Shown here: piece after piece, positions 9,303-18,869 of the stretch
How the letters are laid out: each line of letters starts with the position of its first letter
Position numbering within the stretch: the first letter of the stretch is position 1
Assembly (NCBI GenBank): GCA_965197495.1
Contig: OZ240210.1
Location: forward strand, 3,286,001-3,350,000
From: SMYC01 sp965197495
Lineage (GTDB): Bacteria; Acidobacteriota; Vicinamibacteria; Marinacidobacterales; SMYC01
Direction of reading: 5' to 3'
Length of the DNA: 64,000 bases
Position numbers and translations under genes: made by a program
Notes under the pieces: generated by a model
Seen by the model: only the letters and a program-made list of their open reading frames with translations
What the model was told of the DNA's origin: nothing
Database searches by the model: none

Positions 9303-10105
9303 GCCGTCCGCTTTTGCGGGGCGCGACGAAGGGTCGAGAGCGCGAACACAGAAAAGCCGAGGAGCACGAAAGCGATGATCTGTGACGTCGAGACGGCGCC
9401 TCCGAAAAAGAAACGTCTCTCGAGGTCTCCGCGAAAGAACTCGATCACGAAACGCGCCGTCGAATAAAGAGCGACGTAGCTCCAAAAGATCTGACCGTCG
9501 AACTTCTTCCGGCCCGCGAGAAAGATCAAGAATCCGAAGATAGCGAACTCCACGATCGATTCGTAGAGCTGCGTCGGATGGAGCGCGGTATCGAGCTGCA
9601 CCCCCACGATTTCGCGCGCATAGGGATCCGTGAAGGTAACGCCCCATGGCGCGGTTGTCGGTTTGCCGTAACAACATCCGGCGCTGAAACATCCCAAACG
9701 TCCGATGGCGTGGCCGAGCGCCACGGACGGTGCGAGAATATCGGTCATGCGCCAAACGGGCAGCTTGTGCTTCCTGAAGAACAAAATCGATACGATCACC
9801 GCCGCGACGAGGCCCCCATAGAACACGCCACCCGATCGGATGAGACTCAAAGGGTCGTGTCGATAGTGTGACCAGTCGACGATGAGCAACAGGAGCTTCG
9901 CTCCAAGGAGCGCGGAAATGAGGATCCAAAGACCGAGGTCCATCGTCAGATTCGCGTCGATCCCGAATTTCTTGCCGCGCCGCGCCGCGACGTTCAAAGC
10001 GATGAGAAAACCGGCGGCGAGCAGGAAGCCATAAGTATGCAATACAGCGTGGAACTCGATGCCGAGGAAGCTGACCTGGCCGAAATCGAAAAGTTTGGGA
10101 TACAA
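9299..10105 (-). CDS. lgt: Prolipoprotein diacylglyceryl transferase Lgt
   Basis: The 268-residue inner-membrane enzyme transfers diacylglycerol from phosphatidylglycerol to the lipobox cysteine of prolipoproteins. It has the signature region GHAIGRLGCFSAGCCYG near residues 141-157, the HPTQLYES motif near residue 191 and about seven hydrophobic segments. It begins with TTG only three bases after the lspA stop; no better in-frame start lies nearby, so translational coupling is likely. The TGA overlaps the rluD GTG. Placing lgt beside lspA joins the first two steps of lipoprotein maturation. Confidence 0.95.
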   Translation of the reverse strand: MYPKLFDFGQVSFLGIEFHAVLHTYGFLLAAGFLIALNVAARRGKKFGIDANLTMDLGLWILISALLGAKLLLLIVDWSHYRHDPLSLIRSGGVFYGGLVAAVIVSILFFRKHKLPVWRMTDILAPSVALGHAIGRLGCFSAGCCYGKPTTAPWGVTFTDPYAREIVGVQLDTALHPTQLYESIVEFAIFGFLIFLAGRKKFDGQIFWSYVALYSTARFVIEFFRGDLERRFFFGGAVSTSQIIAFVLLGFSVFALSTLRRAPQKRTA

Positions 10106-10108
10106 AGT

Positions 10109-10660
10109 CTAGTTGTCTCCTCGGCTCGCGGCCGCTGCAGCTTCAGGAGCCAACTCAGCTTGTGGCGCCTTTCGAAAGCTGTCGAGTAGCAAGAGCCCCA
10201 CGCCGATGCAGATGCAGGCATCGGCGACATTGAAAGCCGGCCAATGGGTGTCGCCGTAGAAAACGTCAACGAAGTCCACGACGTAGCCGAGACGCACGCG
10301 ATCGATGATGTTACCGAGAGCCCCGCCGAGGATGAAAATCAACCCGAAGCGCGTGAGGCGTTCGTGCTGCGCGGATCGGAGGGTGTAGTAAGTCACTGCG
10401 GCCATCGCGGCCGTCGAAAGAAACGTGACCAGAACCGCTTTGAAGGGAACGTCCAAGCTCGACAAAAGGCCAAAGGCCATTCCGGTATTGCGGACAAGCG
10501 TCAGGCGGAAGAAACCGGCGACGACGGGCACGGACTGCCCGACGAACATAGAGCTTGTGATCCAGAATTTGGTGACTTGATCGAGGGCGACGATGACCAC
10601 CACGAACGCCAAAACCGCTGCCAGGTTGGACTTCCAGTGGGCGGTGTCCTGTTCCGTCAT
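10109..10660 (-). CDS. lspA: Lipoprotein signal peptidase LspA (signal peptidase II)
   Basis: The 183-residue protein has four membrane segments and the aspartyl-protease motifs GYVVDF (Asp 129) and FNVADA (Asp 147), the catalytic pair in this family. NTGMAFG near residues 58-64 is also conserved. It cleaves signal peptides of lipoproteins after Lgt has acted. It is the first gene of the lspA-lgt-rluD-phosphodiesterase run and is divergent from the receiver-domain gene at 10913. The C-terminal tail after residue 165 is Ala/Glu-rich and longer than usual. Confidence 0.95.
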   Translation of the reverse strand: MTEQDTAHWKSNLAAVLAFVVVIVALDQVTKFWITSSMFVGQSVPVVAGFFRLTLVRNTGMAFGLLSSLDVPFKAVLVTFLSTAAMAAVTYYTLRSAQHERLTRFGLIFILGGALGNIIDRVRLGYVVDFVDVFYGDTHWPAFNVADACICIGVGLLLLDSFRKAPQAELAPEAAAAASRGDN

Positions 10661-10912
10661 CGTCTTGCTCGCACCAGACTAGCACTCCGCTCCAGGCTTT
10701 TACAATACTCGCCCCGTCTTCGTCATTCGCCGGCATCCTCTATGTCGTTGTCGATGCTTGGGTTATTGCGTCGTATTCGCCTTCGACGGTGTGCCGATGG
10801 TAGAACAATCGAGTTGTCGGGCTCCGACTCGGCATCGACGCCGCCGGCGCGATGCGAGCTTGAGTTCGCCTCCTTCGTCTGCCTTCCGTCGCAGATATTT
10901 CGCGAAGCGTTC

Positions 10913-12655
10913 ATGTTCGAAGAAGCCAGGATTCTCATTGTCGACGACGACGCTGAAGATCTCGCTTCACTGAAGCGGGCTCTCGAATCTCTCGGTGCGA
11001 CGATCCACACCGTACGCGATCCGCACGAAGTGCTCGAGGCGACCCGTCGCGAAAATCCCGGTGTTGTGATCCTGGATGCTCTCTTGCCCGGTTTGTCCGG
11101 CTTCGATCTTTGCAAGCAAATCAAGTCCGATAGCGCGCTCAAAGGGATCCAGGTCGTCGTGATCACGGGGGTCTACCTGAGGAAGCAATATCGGCAGGAG
11201 GCGCTGCAACAATTCAAAGCCGACGCGTTCATGACCAAGCCTTTTAGGCCGCCCGAGCTTCAGCGTCTCGTCGCGCAGCTTCTTGCGAAATGGACCAAGA
11301 AGCCTCAAAAAAGTTTTCTCCGCCGTTTAGGCCGGCCGGGGGCATCCTCCGAGGCCGAAAAACGCGGTTTCTGGGGCCGGCTGTTCGGAAGGACCGAAGC
11401 GGAGGAGGCGCCCACCCGTATTGCACCCGTCCGGCCCGCGCGTCGAGCCGCAAAGACGGTATCGGCGCCGAAACCATCGCGCGTGGCTGCGGTAAAGACG
11501 CCCGTCGTCACGAAGCTCGCCGAGCCCGAATCGAAGCCGGATGCGGTTGTCGAAAGCGCTGCGACGATCGCGGTCTCGCCAGACGCCTCGACAAAGAAAT
11601 CCGAGGAGCATGCGATCGCGACAGAGCCTCCGAGCTCATCCGCCGGCTCCGAGCCCATCGCTACGGGTGACGAGGCGTCGACGCCGCAGGCGTCTGAAGA
11701 GCCGAGCGGTGAAACGGCGAGCTCCGCGACCATCGAAGACGTTTCGAGTGCGTCCGAAGAGCCGCCTGACGCCGCGGATGCGTCCGCTCCCGCCGCGGAG
11801 CCCGTGGCCGAAGCAGCGAGCGGCGAAGTCGAGGAAACGGCGAGCGTCGACGACGAATCCTCGGCGGAGCCAGAGCCGGCCGTTCCGGACGAGGCGAGCG
11901 CTGCGAACGCGCCACCCGTTCCCGAAGCAGCCGAGGAGGACCAAAGCGCAGCGAAGGATGAAAAAGATGTCCAGCCTCGAGCCGACGACGCCGCGCCAGC
12001 CGAGAGCTCGGCCACGCCAGCCGAGAGCTCGGCCACGGAAGACGCGCCCGCTACGGCGACCGAGACGCGCGCGTTCGCTCCGCCGGCCGAAGAAGAGAAG
12101 GAAGTCCAGTCGGACGCGCCTGCGTCCGTTGCGACCATCGAGACGCAAGCGGGCACGACCGAGCCCGCGTCGGAGTTACCCCCGCTGCGAAAGCCCATTT
12201 TCCGCGTTGGGGACGTTCCCATTTACGGCGAGCAGGACTTTCACTCCGAGCTGAAGAGGGAGCTTTCGAAATGCCGCCGGGTCGACCGGCCGTTGACCAT
12301 CATTTTGGTTCAGGTCGACGACTTGACCCAAATCGTGGAGCTGTTCGGCAAAGAGATTCGTGAAGCCGTGCTGAGGCACGTCGCGGAGCTTGCGACGTGG
12401 TGTCTTCGCGAAATCGACCTCGTAGGTATGATGACGTCGAAAGACTTGGTCGCCCTCATCGCCTTCGCCTCGGACGAGTATGGCGGAAGCCGTGTCGTGA
12501 ACCGGATGCGCAAGACCGTTCAGAAGAACCCCTTTCGCGTCGGCGAGGAGCTCCCCCCAATCATGCCCGCGCTTCGGTTCGGGATGTCGAGCTATCCCGA
12601 CGATGGTGAGGATGTCGTCGGGCTCATCGCGGAAGCTTACGAAGACATCGAGTAG
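10913..12655 (+). CDS. Response-regulator receiver with long acidic linker and degenerate GGDEF-like domain
   Basis: The 580-residue protein starts at ATG 10913 (MFEEARILIVDDDAED). Residues 4-125 are a receiver domain with the acidic pocket DDD at 11-13, phospho-acceptor Asp 55 in VVILDALLPG, and the conserved Lys in MTKPFRP. Residues about 140-405 are an Ala/Glu/Pro/Ser-rich low-complexity linker. Residues about 415-578 (HSELKRELSKCRRVDRPLTI onward) have the fold pattern of a GGDEF domain, but the GGDEF motif itself is absent, so diguanylate cyclase activity is unlikely. It might act as a localisation or scaffold regulator. The upstream frame is open far beyond this start but overlaps lspA and looks non-coding. 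Confidence 0.75.
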   Translation: MFEEARILIVDDDAEDLASLKRALESLGATIHTVRDPHEVLEATRRENPGVVILDALLPGLSGFDLCKQIKSDSALKGIQVVVITGVYLRKQYRQEALQQFKADAFMTKPFRPPELQRLVAQLLAKWTKKPQKSFLRRLGRPGASSEAEKRGFWGRLFGRTEAEEAPTRIAPVRPARRAAKTVSAPKPSRVAAVKTPVVTKLAEPESKPDAVVESAATIAVSPDASTKKSEEHAIATEPPSSSAGSEPIATGDEASTPQASEEPSGETASSATIEDVSSASEEPPDAADASAPAAEPVAEAASGEVEETASVDDESSAEPEPAVPDEASAANAPPVPEAAEEDQSAAKDEKDVQPRADDAAPAESSATPAESSATEDAPATATETRAFAPPAEEEKEVQSDAPASVATIETQAGTTEPASELPPLRKPIFRVGDVPIYGEQDFHSELKRELSKCRRVDRPLTIILVQVDDLTQIVELFGKEIREAVLRHVAELATWCLREIDLVGMMTSKDLVALIAFASDEYGGSRVVNRMRKTVQKNPFRVGEELPPIMPALRFGMSSYPDDGEDVVGLIAEAYEDIE

Positions 12656-12705
12656 TCCAGCACGTTCTCGCATCCTTCATATTGACGCTTCCACATGCGG
12701 GCCGT

Positions 12706-13545
12706 ATGATGCGCCGCGTGAGCGTCGAAATCAGAGGCCTCGAGACGTTTTCGGAATACCAGGCGTGCGCCCAACTTCAGCTCGATGTCTGGGGTTTCGC
12801 CGAGATCGAAGTCGTCCCGGCGGGCCACCTCGTCGCCATGGATCACTATGGAGGCGTCTGCTTGGGCGCCTTCGACGGCGACAAGATGATTGGTTTCGTC
12901 TGCGGTTTTGCCGGCTGGGACCATGGCCGTTCCTACCATCATTCGCACATGCTCGCCGTATTGCCGGATTATCGCGGTCACCGATTCGGTGAAAAGCTCA
13001 AATGGGCGCAGCGGGAGCAGGTGCTGGAGCAAGGAATCGAGCTCGTCAATTGGACGTTCGATCCGCTACAAGCGCCGAACGCGAATTTGAACCTCAATCG
13101 TCTCGGCAGCATTGTTCGCAAATACAAAGTGGATCTCTACGGTGTGAGCGACAGCCCTCTTCATGGCGGCGTCCCGACCGATCGCTTTGAGGCGGAGTGG
13201 CATCTCAAGAGCCAGCGCGTCGTGACGGCCCTCGGTGGCGAATGGGACGACTGGCCTGGCTGGGAAAAATTGCCGCGGGCCAACCGAACCAGCGTTACCG
13301 ATGACGGCCTTCTGCGTTGCGACGAGCTCGACCTCGAGATGGACGTCGAGGCTCTTCTCGTAGAGTTCCCGAAGACGATCACCGACCTCATGGCGCAGAA
13401 TCGGAAACTGGCGCTCGATTGGCGTTTCCAGACGCGCAAGCTGTTTCAGGAATATTTCGAGAAAGGCTATCGCGTCGAAGCCTTGCACCGCACGGAGTCG
13501 AGCGCTTTTTACCGCCTCAATCGAGAGCAGGACGCGGCCGACTAA
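12706..13545 (+). CDS. GNAT-superfamily acyltransferase, COG3375-like
   Basis: The protein is about 279 residues long. The acyl-CoA-binding GNAT core is visible as HSHMLAVLPDYRGHRFGEKL, followed by WTFDPLQAPNANLNL, which I associate with the predicted GNAT group COG3375. The start could be ATG 12706, ATG 12709 or GTG 12718; the frame is open a little further upstream. In Geobacillus, members of this group work as N-succinyltransferases with an N-succinylamino acid racemase, and a racemase/OSBS-like enzyme is encoded at 42308-43420. That link is inference because the two genes are 29 kb apart. Confidence 0.7.
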   Translation: MMRRVSVEIRGLETFSEYQACAQLQLDVWGFAEIEVVPAGHLVAMDHYGGVCLGAFDGDKMIGFVCGFAGWDHGRSYHHSHMLAVLPDYRGHRFGEKLKWAQREQVLEQGIELVNWTFDPLQAPNANLNLNRLGSIVRKYKVDLYGVSDSPLHGGVPTDRFEAEWHLKSQRVVTALGGEWDDWPGWEKLPRANRTSVTDDGLLRCDELDLEMDVEALLVEFPKTITDLMAQNRKLALDWRFQTRKLFQEYFEKGYRVEALHRTESSAFYRLNREQDAAD

Positions 13546-13677
13546 CCGTCGATCTCGATCTTGGGGTCGAGGTCGATGACGCCGTCGTATTTATACGTGC
13601 TCAGAACTTCGTTTCGCACGCCTTTGATCCGACCTTATATGGAGCCGCTCGCGCTCGGCGCGACGGTATCGATGCGA
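13546..13677 (-). pseudogene. Possible C-terminal remnant of an unidentified minus-strand gene
   Basis: On the minus strand a short frame reads GRIKGVRNEVLSTYKYDG then a polar end and a stop directly beside the GNAT gene. It is cut at 13677 by the start of the 264-bp repeat. It looks like the tail of a real protein, but it is too short to name. The alternative is simple chance. Confidence 0.3.
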
Positions 13678-13868
13678 ACCGGGATATGGCCCGCTTTCTT
13701 CAAATGAGTATGGGCTCAGCAAGCGAGCTCGAATACGAACTGCTCCTTGCCCACGAGCTCGGGTTGCTCGATAGCCAAAGTCTTCAGGAGCTTGCCGAGC
13801 GAACCACCGAGGTCAAGCGTATGCTCGCCTCTCTCATCCGGAGGCTCGAATCCGGAGCTGACCGCTGA
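13678..13868 (+). pseudogene. Truncated four-helix-bundle (S23-like) gene
   Basis: This encodes the last 60 or so residues (MARFLQMSMGSASELEYE through the RRLESGADR end) of the four-helix-bundle protein whose full copy is at 19681-20046. The 5' half is missing and is replaced by unrelated sequence at 13677, so it cannot make a whole protein. Confidence 0.85.
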
Positions 13869-13941
13869 ATGCTGACCGCTGACCACTCGCGGCGGAGCCG
13901 TCCTCCAATTTGGTTGCGGCTCCGCCGCGCTGTGTCTCTGT
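13678..13941 (+). repeat. 264-bp direct repeat, left copy
   Basis: The segment from ACCGGGATATGGCCC to TGTGTCTCTGT matches 19856-20119 over 264 bp; the one difference I noticed is ACTCGCGG here against GCTCGCGG there. It covers the 3' part of a four-helix-bundle gene plus about 70 bp downstream. Gene X begins where it ends. Confidence 0.9.
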
Positions 13942-13981
13942 ACTACTAACCCTGAAAAGCTTGTTTTGAGAAGAAGAAAAA

Positions 13982-15541
13982 TCATGCGGCAGCAGCGTGG
14001 AGTTTATCGAGGGAGAGAGAGTTTGCGGTAAGTAATGCGGAGCAAAGTTGCTGACCGCGCTTTGTGAGTCTGTAGCGAAAAGTTTTGGGAATTTTTTTGA
14101 CAAGACGGTGGGCTCGGAGGATGCGAATGAGCCGGGTGACGCGTCCGCTTAGCCGCCTGGTTTCGAGAGGGTCGTCCGAAGTCTTTGGAAAGAGCAAGGC
14201 ACGGAGTTCCCTGTTGCGAAAGCCTCGCAGATGAAACTCTCCACGGGAAATAGCGGCGAGGAGTCGGGCGTCCAGAGCGTCCCAAGGGCGAAGAGCTCGG
14301 AGGGTGGAGCTATTCCATTGAGTTTTTTGGCTGACGCGAGCGAGGAGTCGACCGAGTGGGGTTGAGGTATCACAAGCGGCGAGAGCGTCGAGGTAGCGCT
14401 CATTGGAGTCCTGGGAGAGCTGGGCACGACGATGCAGGTCTGCGATGCCACGACGGAGCGGACGCCACTCGAGAGGGCCGTTGGGGTCGCCTTCCTTTGG
14501 CCGGTAGCAGCGCATACCCTCGGCACGCTGGATGGTTGTCTCCACACGGAGCACGGAACCTTGTTTGTCGTAGAGTTTGACGGAATTGAGGTCGAGGGCA
14601 TGTTTGATACGCAGACCCTCGGGCCGGTCGCGAAATCGGCTGACGACTTCCCCTGAAAAGTCGGTTCGAATCCGTTTTCCGAGAAAGCGCATCACGTCGG
14701 GGCTCGAAAAGTTTGTGATCGCATGATGTACAAGAGCGGGATAGATCTCCGCGAGGCTAGAGCTGTTACGAAACGTGACGTCGGTGGCCCATTCGCTGCT
14801 GTAGACACTCCAGTAGTAGTCGAGGCCACTCGGCGGGAATAATTTGTCTTGCAATAGATTGACGAATCGACTCAGGCGATTCAGGATGTGAGGCCAGTTG
14901 GTTTTGAGCTGCTCATCGAGAAGCTGCTGTGCCGCGTGGGCATCCTCAACCCAGGTAAAGCAGTTTTCCCGGCGCCGATATTGAATGCCAGCCTTATCCA
15001 TCTCAACGGCGAGCCATTCACGGCCGTTGACGTAGACCTGAACATTGAATGGAAACCAGCTTTGGATACGGGCATGCATGAAACCAAAAATAGGGTCCAT
15101 GCAGTAGTGGTAAAAGTTTAGGCACTTTCTGAGGGATTGCACGAGCTCCAACCGCTTCTTCTGGCGGTTGCGACGTATGCTGAAGGTGATACAAGGTTCC
15201 ACGCAGCTCAGCACTGCGATGAGACCACTGCGGACATTGTCTTGTTGTGCAATCTCGCGTGCGATGGCCTCCTTGTTCTTACGGGAAGACTCCAGATAGA
15301 CGACCGGACGCTCGAGTCGCTCCGCCTGCTGATACAAGGCCTGCTTGAGCTCGGAGGTACGCTGCAGTGCGAACTCCGCGAACTCCTTCAGAAGGATTTT
15401 CTGGTAGGAAAGGTACTTACCCATGCCGTCCGTATAAGAAATGTGGCGTAGGGTTCCGCGGAACACCAACCGGTCGAATCCGCTCAGTACCCCTGTGATT
15501 CGATCCTCGTGACGTGATAAAAACTGTGCCTCTCCTGCCAT
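13982..15541 (-). CDS. Gene X copy 2: unrecognised multicopy protein with winged-helix-like C-terminus
   Basis: The 519-residue frame has no domain I can name. Striking conserved-looking stretches are SRHEDRITGVLSGFDRLVF at the N-terminus, FGFMHARIQSWFPFNVQVYV near residue 165, and DYYWSVYSSEWATDVTFR near residue 260. The C-terminus (RVTRLIRILRAHRLVKK, then FRYRLTKRGQQL) looks like a winged helix-turn-helix. The first six codons come from the ISL3 end: ATG GCA GGA GAG GCA. The original N-terminus (MSRQPFPTLEDAVKQF) is stranded at 19530-19578 on the other side of the ISL3. My recollection is that relatives are annotated as hypothetical proteins. Mobility is inferred from two copies ending at the same base pair. 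Confidence 0.75.
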   Translation of the reverse strand: MAGEAQFLSRHEDRITGVLSGFDRLVFRGTLRHISYTDGMGKYLSYQKILLKEFAEFALQRTSELKQALYQQAERLERPVVYLESSRKNKEAIAREIAQQDNVRSGLIAVLSCVEPCITFSIRRNRQKKRLELVQSLRKCLNFYHYCMDPIFGFMHARIQSWFPFNVQVYVNGREWLAVEMDKAGIQYRRRENCFTWVEDAHAAQQLLDEQLKTNWPHILNRLSRFVNLLQDKLFPPSGLDYYWSVYSSEWATDVTFRNSSSLAEIYPALVHHAITNFSSPDVMRFLGKRIRTDFSGEVVSRFRDRPEGLRIKHALDLNSVKLYDKQGSVLRVETTIQRAEGMRCYRPKEGDPNGPLEWRPLRRGIADLHRRAQLSQDSNERYLDALAACDTSTPLGRLLARVSQKTQWNSSTLRALRPWDALDARLLAAISRGEFHLRGFRNRELRALLFPKTSDDPLETRRLSGRVTRLIRILRAHRLVKKIPKTFRYRLTKRGQQLCSALLTANSLSLDKLHAAAA

Positions 15542-15542
15542 T

Positions 15543-16758
15543 TCAGTGGATCCTCTCGAGGGTGAGACCGCCACAGTTTAGGTAGACGAGACTGATGAGA
15601 GCTTCGGCAGAGTGGAGTCCAGAGCTGCGGTGGCTCAGCAGCCGGATTTTGTTGTTCATTCCTTCGAGTCGGCCGTTGCTGAGTCTCCACGTGACCCACG
15701 CGATGACGCCATCGAAGTGGCTGCGGATCATCTTCGCCGCGCGTTTGACGGGCTCTATCCTCGAGCTCATAGCGCGCCGCAGCCATCCTCGGAGAAACTT
15801 CTTGGCCCATGTCTCGGTTTTGTAGGTGTAGAGGTCCATGAAGTCGTCGCGCAGAAGCATGGCGCGGTAGAGGCGACGATTAGCTCGCACCTGCTCGCGG
15901 AGCACCCGTTTGTCTTTCGCGCTGCGGTTGTGTTTGGCCTTGAGAAGGGGAAACTTGGTGTTCTTGAGGTTGCGTCGGGCAGTCCCTTTGAGCTCGCGCA
16001 CCAGCTCGCGCCGGGTCTTATCCACGGCCTCGTTCAGATGCTTGACGATGTGGAAGCGGTCAAAGATCACCCGTGCCTGAGGAGCCTTTTTGCCGACGAC
16101 AGTTATGTACGGCTCCCACATGTCCATGCTGACCGCTTCGAGCTCCGCGGCTCTTTGTGGTCCGAGCTTGCGGAAAAACCGCAGCAGCGTCTTGGCCTTG
16201 CGCTCCTTTCCCGCCCAGACGACCCGGCCACTGAGATGGTCTATTACCACTGTTAAGTACTTGTGGCGTTTGCGGTAGCTGATCTCGTCCATCCCAATCA
16301 CCCGCAATCCATCGAGCTCGCGCCGCTCGTCCCGCTGCTCGGCAACCACTCGCTGGATGATCCGTCGCACCGAACGCCACGTCACTCGGAAATAGTTCGC
16401 TACGGCGCTGACGTCCGTCCTCTGTGCCAGCCACGCTACCTCTTGTTCGAAGCTTTTGGTAAAGCGGCTTCCCTTGTCGGCCCAAGGCACCTTTTCTCTG
16501 ACCACTCCACACCGCCGACATACCACTCGTCGGATCGAGTAGATAGGTCCGGACTCCGAACAGGTCCAAGTGCCGCCAGTAGCGATTGTAGCGATCTTTG
16601 TTCTTGCGGACCTTTCGTCCGCAAATCCCGCACAGAGGCTTCCTCCTCCGTGGTACTACATCCACCACCACTCTGGCTTTGTCCGCCTGGAAGTGGAAAC
16701 CTCGGACCCACAGGCCTTGCAATCCGATGAGCTTGTTGACTAACGTAGTAACGCGCAT
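15543..16758 (-). pseudogene. ISL3-family transposase, frameshifted
   Basis: It is nearly identical to the intact gene at 34042-35262, except that five bases (CGAAG in plus orientation) are missing at 16542/16543, between the codons for RTYL and the DDE core. The N-terminal zinc-binding part and the catalytic part are therefore in different frames. The catalytic motifs (IGMDEISY, VSMDMWEPY, GRLEGMNNK) are otherwise preserved. A start within the second frame would lack the DNA-binding N-terminus, so this copy is probably inactive. Confidence 0.88.
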
Positions 16759-17270
16759 CGCGGGAACGCTCTTTTCTCTTTCGGAAAAAAAGATTCTAGC
16801 GTTCTCGCCGATGCGCATCTACACATGGCTTACCCTCTCAACCCACGGGCCTCACCAAATGCCACTGCCCCTCAGCGGGAGACGAGGCTGTGGGAAACGC
16901 CCCCACGGTTCTGGTCGTTCAGACCTTGCTCACGACTGAGTTCTCTTCGAAGCCTGGAAGGGCGTTTTCCATAGCCTCCACTAATCGAGCCCCCCCTTCC
17001 TTATTCCACATGAACTGAGCGCGTGCGCTCCATCGCCTAAAGGCGATGGGTCCACGTCGCCGACTAAAGTCGGCTTGTCCTTGCCTCGTTTCACTACTCA
17101 CTGACCTTGAAAGAATCGTCGTCCTGGGGCACGGCACCCTGCAACTCTATATACTTCGCTATCACCTCATCCGTCACGTTGCCCGTTGTCACCACGAAGC
17201 CCTCTGTGCCAACATCGCTGAGACACTTCGCCCCTTGAAATTAGTGTAGAGGGCGGAGGAGGATCAATGC

Positions 17271-17708
17271 ATGAGTATGTTGATTGAGAGAGAGACCTCG
17301 GCGGGATCGGAGGGAGCCCGTAGGGCGACTGGAGATCCCGCCGGCCGCGATGCGGCGGGGGTCCCGGATCCCGAAGTGAGCGAGCAAGCGAAGCGTCGAC
17401 GCTTTACCGCGGAGTACAAGCTGCGGATAGTGCGTGAGGCCGATGCCTGCAAGGGTGACGGTGACGTTGCTGCTCTTCTGCGTCGAGAGGGCCTGTACTC
17501 GTCGCATTTATCGAGTTGGCGCCGCCAACGTGACGAGGTCGCCAAAGCGGGGTTGGCGTCGAGAAAGCGAGGCCGGAAGGCAAAGGCCGAGGATCCACGG
17601 GTCAAGGAGCTCGAGCGCGAGAACGCCCGGCTCCAACGTCGCCTGGCTCGGGTGGAGACGATGTTGGAGACCCAAAAAAAACCTCCGAATTACTGGGGAT
17701 CCCCCTGA
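17271..17708 (+). CDS. IS3-family OrfA (DNA-binding subunit)
   Basis: The 145-residue protein has the typical IS3 OrfA helix-turn-helix: RRRFTAEYKLRIVREADAC, then VAALLRREGLYSSHLSSWRR. A leucine-zipper-like heptad region (VKELERENARLQRRLARVE) follows. It ends just after an A8 run at 17674-17681, where the catalytic OrfB frame takes over. OrfB is in the +1/-2 frame, so a fusion would need loss of one A in the transcript (slippage) or a +1 ribosomal shift rather than the usual -1 shift. Confidence 0.85.
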   Translation: MSMLIERETSAGSEGARRATGDPAGRDAAGVPDPEVSEQAKRRRFTAEYKLRIVREADACKGDGDVAALLRREGLYSSHLSSWRRQRDEVAKAGLASRKRGRKAKAEDPRVKELERENARLQRRLARVETMLETQKKPPNYWGSP

Positions 17709-18869
17709 ATCCACTCGACAGCTACGAGAACGACTGATGGTGGCGGCCGAGGAGCTGGCGGGGCAGATTGGGCAGACGACGGAAGCCTGCGAGGCTCTGG
17801 GTGTGGCTCGTTCCACGCTGTATCGCAGGCGCCAGGTGACGCCCGAACCGAAGCGGCGTCCTCGGCCGCACCGAGCCCTCGACGAGACTGAGCGCGAGGA
17901 AGTCCTCGGGGCCTCGCACTGTGAGAGGTTCGTCGACAAGGCGCCCGCCCAGGTGTGGGCCACGCTTCTGGACGAGGGAACCTACCTCTGCTCGATTCGC
18001 ACGATGTATCGGATTTTGGAGGAGCACGGCGAGGTCCGAGAGCGCCGGAACCAACGGCGCCATCCGAACTACACGAAGCCGGAGCTGCTGGCCGAAGCGC
18101 CCAACCAGGTTTGGTCGTGGGATATTACGAAGCTTCGTGGCCCCGTCAAGTGGACCTACTACTACCTCTACGTCATCCTCGACATCTTCTCCCGCTACGT
18201 GGTTGGCTGGATGCTGGCTCACCGAGAAAGTGCGGCGCTCGCGCAACGCCTCATCGCCGAGAGCTGTCGCAAGCAGGACATTGAACCCGACCAGCTCACC
18301 CTTCACGCGGACCGTGGCAGCTCGATGAGAAGCAAGCCCGTGGCTCTGCTCCTGGCTGACCTCGGAGTTACCAAGACCCACTCCAGACCTTACGTCTCGA
18401 ACGACAATCCCTACTCCGAGTCCCAGTTCAAGACGATGAAGTACTGTCCTCAGTTTCCGAGCCGTTTTGGTTCCGCCGAAGACGGCCGGCTGTTCTGCGG
18501 CGGTTCTTCGACTACTACAACTACGAGCACCGGCACTCAGGAATCGGCCTCATGACGCCGGCCGACGTTCACTATGGTCGCGCCGAACAGCTCACCACCG
18601 CTCGGCGCCAGATCCTTCTCGAAGCTCATCGGACTCATCCCGAACGCTTCGTTCGCGGAACGCCACAACCTCCCGTTTTGCCTCCTCAGGCTTGGATCAA
18701 CCCGCCGACGGAGAAAACGACGCTCCTGAATGCCGCACAAGCCACTCTCGCGGCGGCGTCTATACCTGGGGTACCCCCTTTTTCTGCTCCACGAAACGAG
18801 ATCTCGATCGATGCAGATGTGGACCGCACCGGCGCCACGAGCCTCCCGACGCTAATCGAGGCTCACTAA
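17674..18869 (+). pseudogene. IS3-family OrfB integrase-type transposase, frameshifted
   Basis: The frame from the A8 run encodes an rve-type DDE transposase with NQVWSWDITKL (first Asp), TLHADRGSSM (second Asp) and DNPYSESQFKTMKY (Glu). At about 18495 one base is missing: the C-terminal segment (EHRHSGIGLMTPADVHYG onward) is in another frame that runs to 18869. The open frame itself continues to a meaningless end at 18555. All three acidic residues precede the shift, but the missing C-terminus makes it doubtful that this copy works. An assembly error cannot be excluded. Confidence 0.82.

Noticed and set aside
8331..9929. 532-residue rluD with a long N-terminal extension
   Set aside because: The extension overlaps lgt in another frame; the S4 domain begins just after GTG 9302, which overlaps the lgt stop.
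11305..12222. 305-codon antisense frame opposite the receiver-protein linker
   Set aside because: It mirrors the Ala/Glu-rich linker of the plus-strand gene and is a GC-driven shadow without a domain.
6196..13935. A composite transposon carrying lspA, lgt and rluD as cargo
   Set aside because: The genes are ordinary housekeeping genes in a sensible order, and the outer target duplication needed to prove movement cannot be seen.
16539..16546. The 5-bp CGAAG deletion in the copy-2 ISL3 transposase as an IS3 excision scar
   Set aside because: CGAAG equals the IS3 target duplication in the same element, but excision would leave at least one copy of the target, so I treat it as coincidence.
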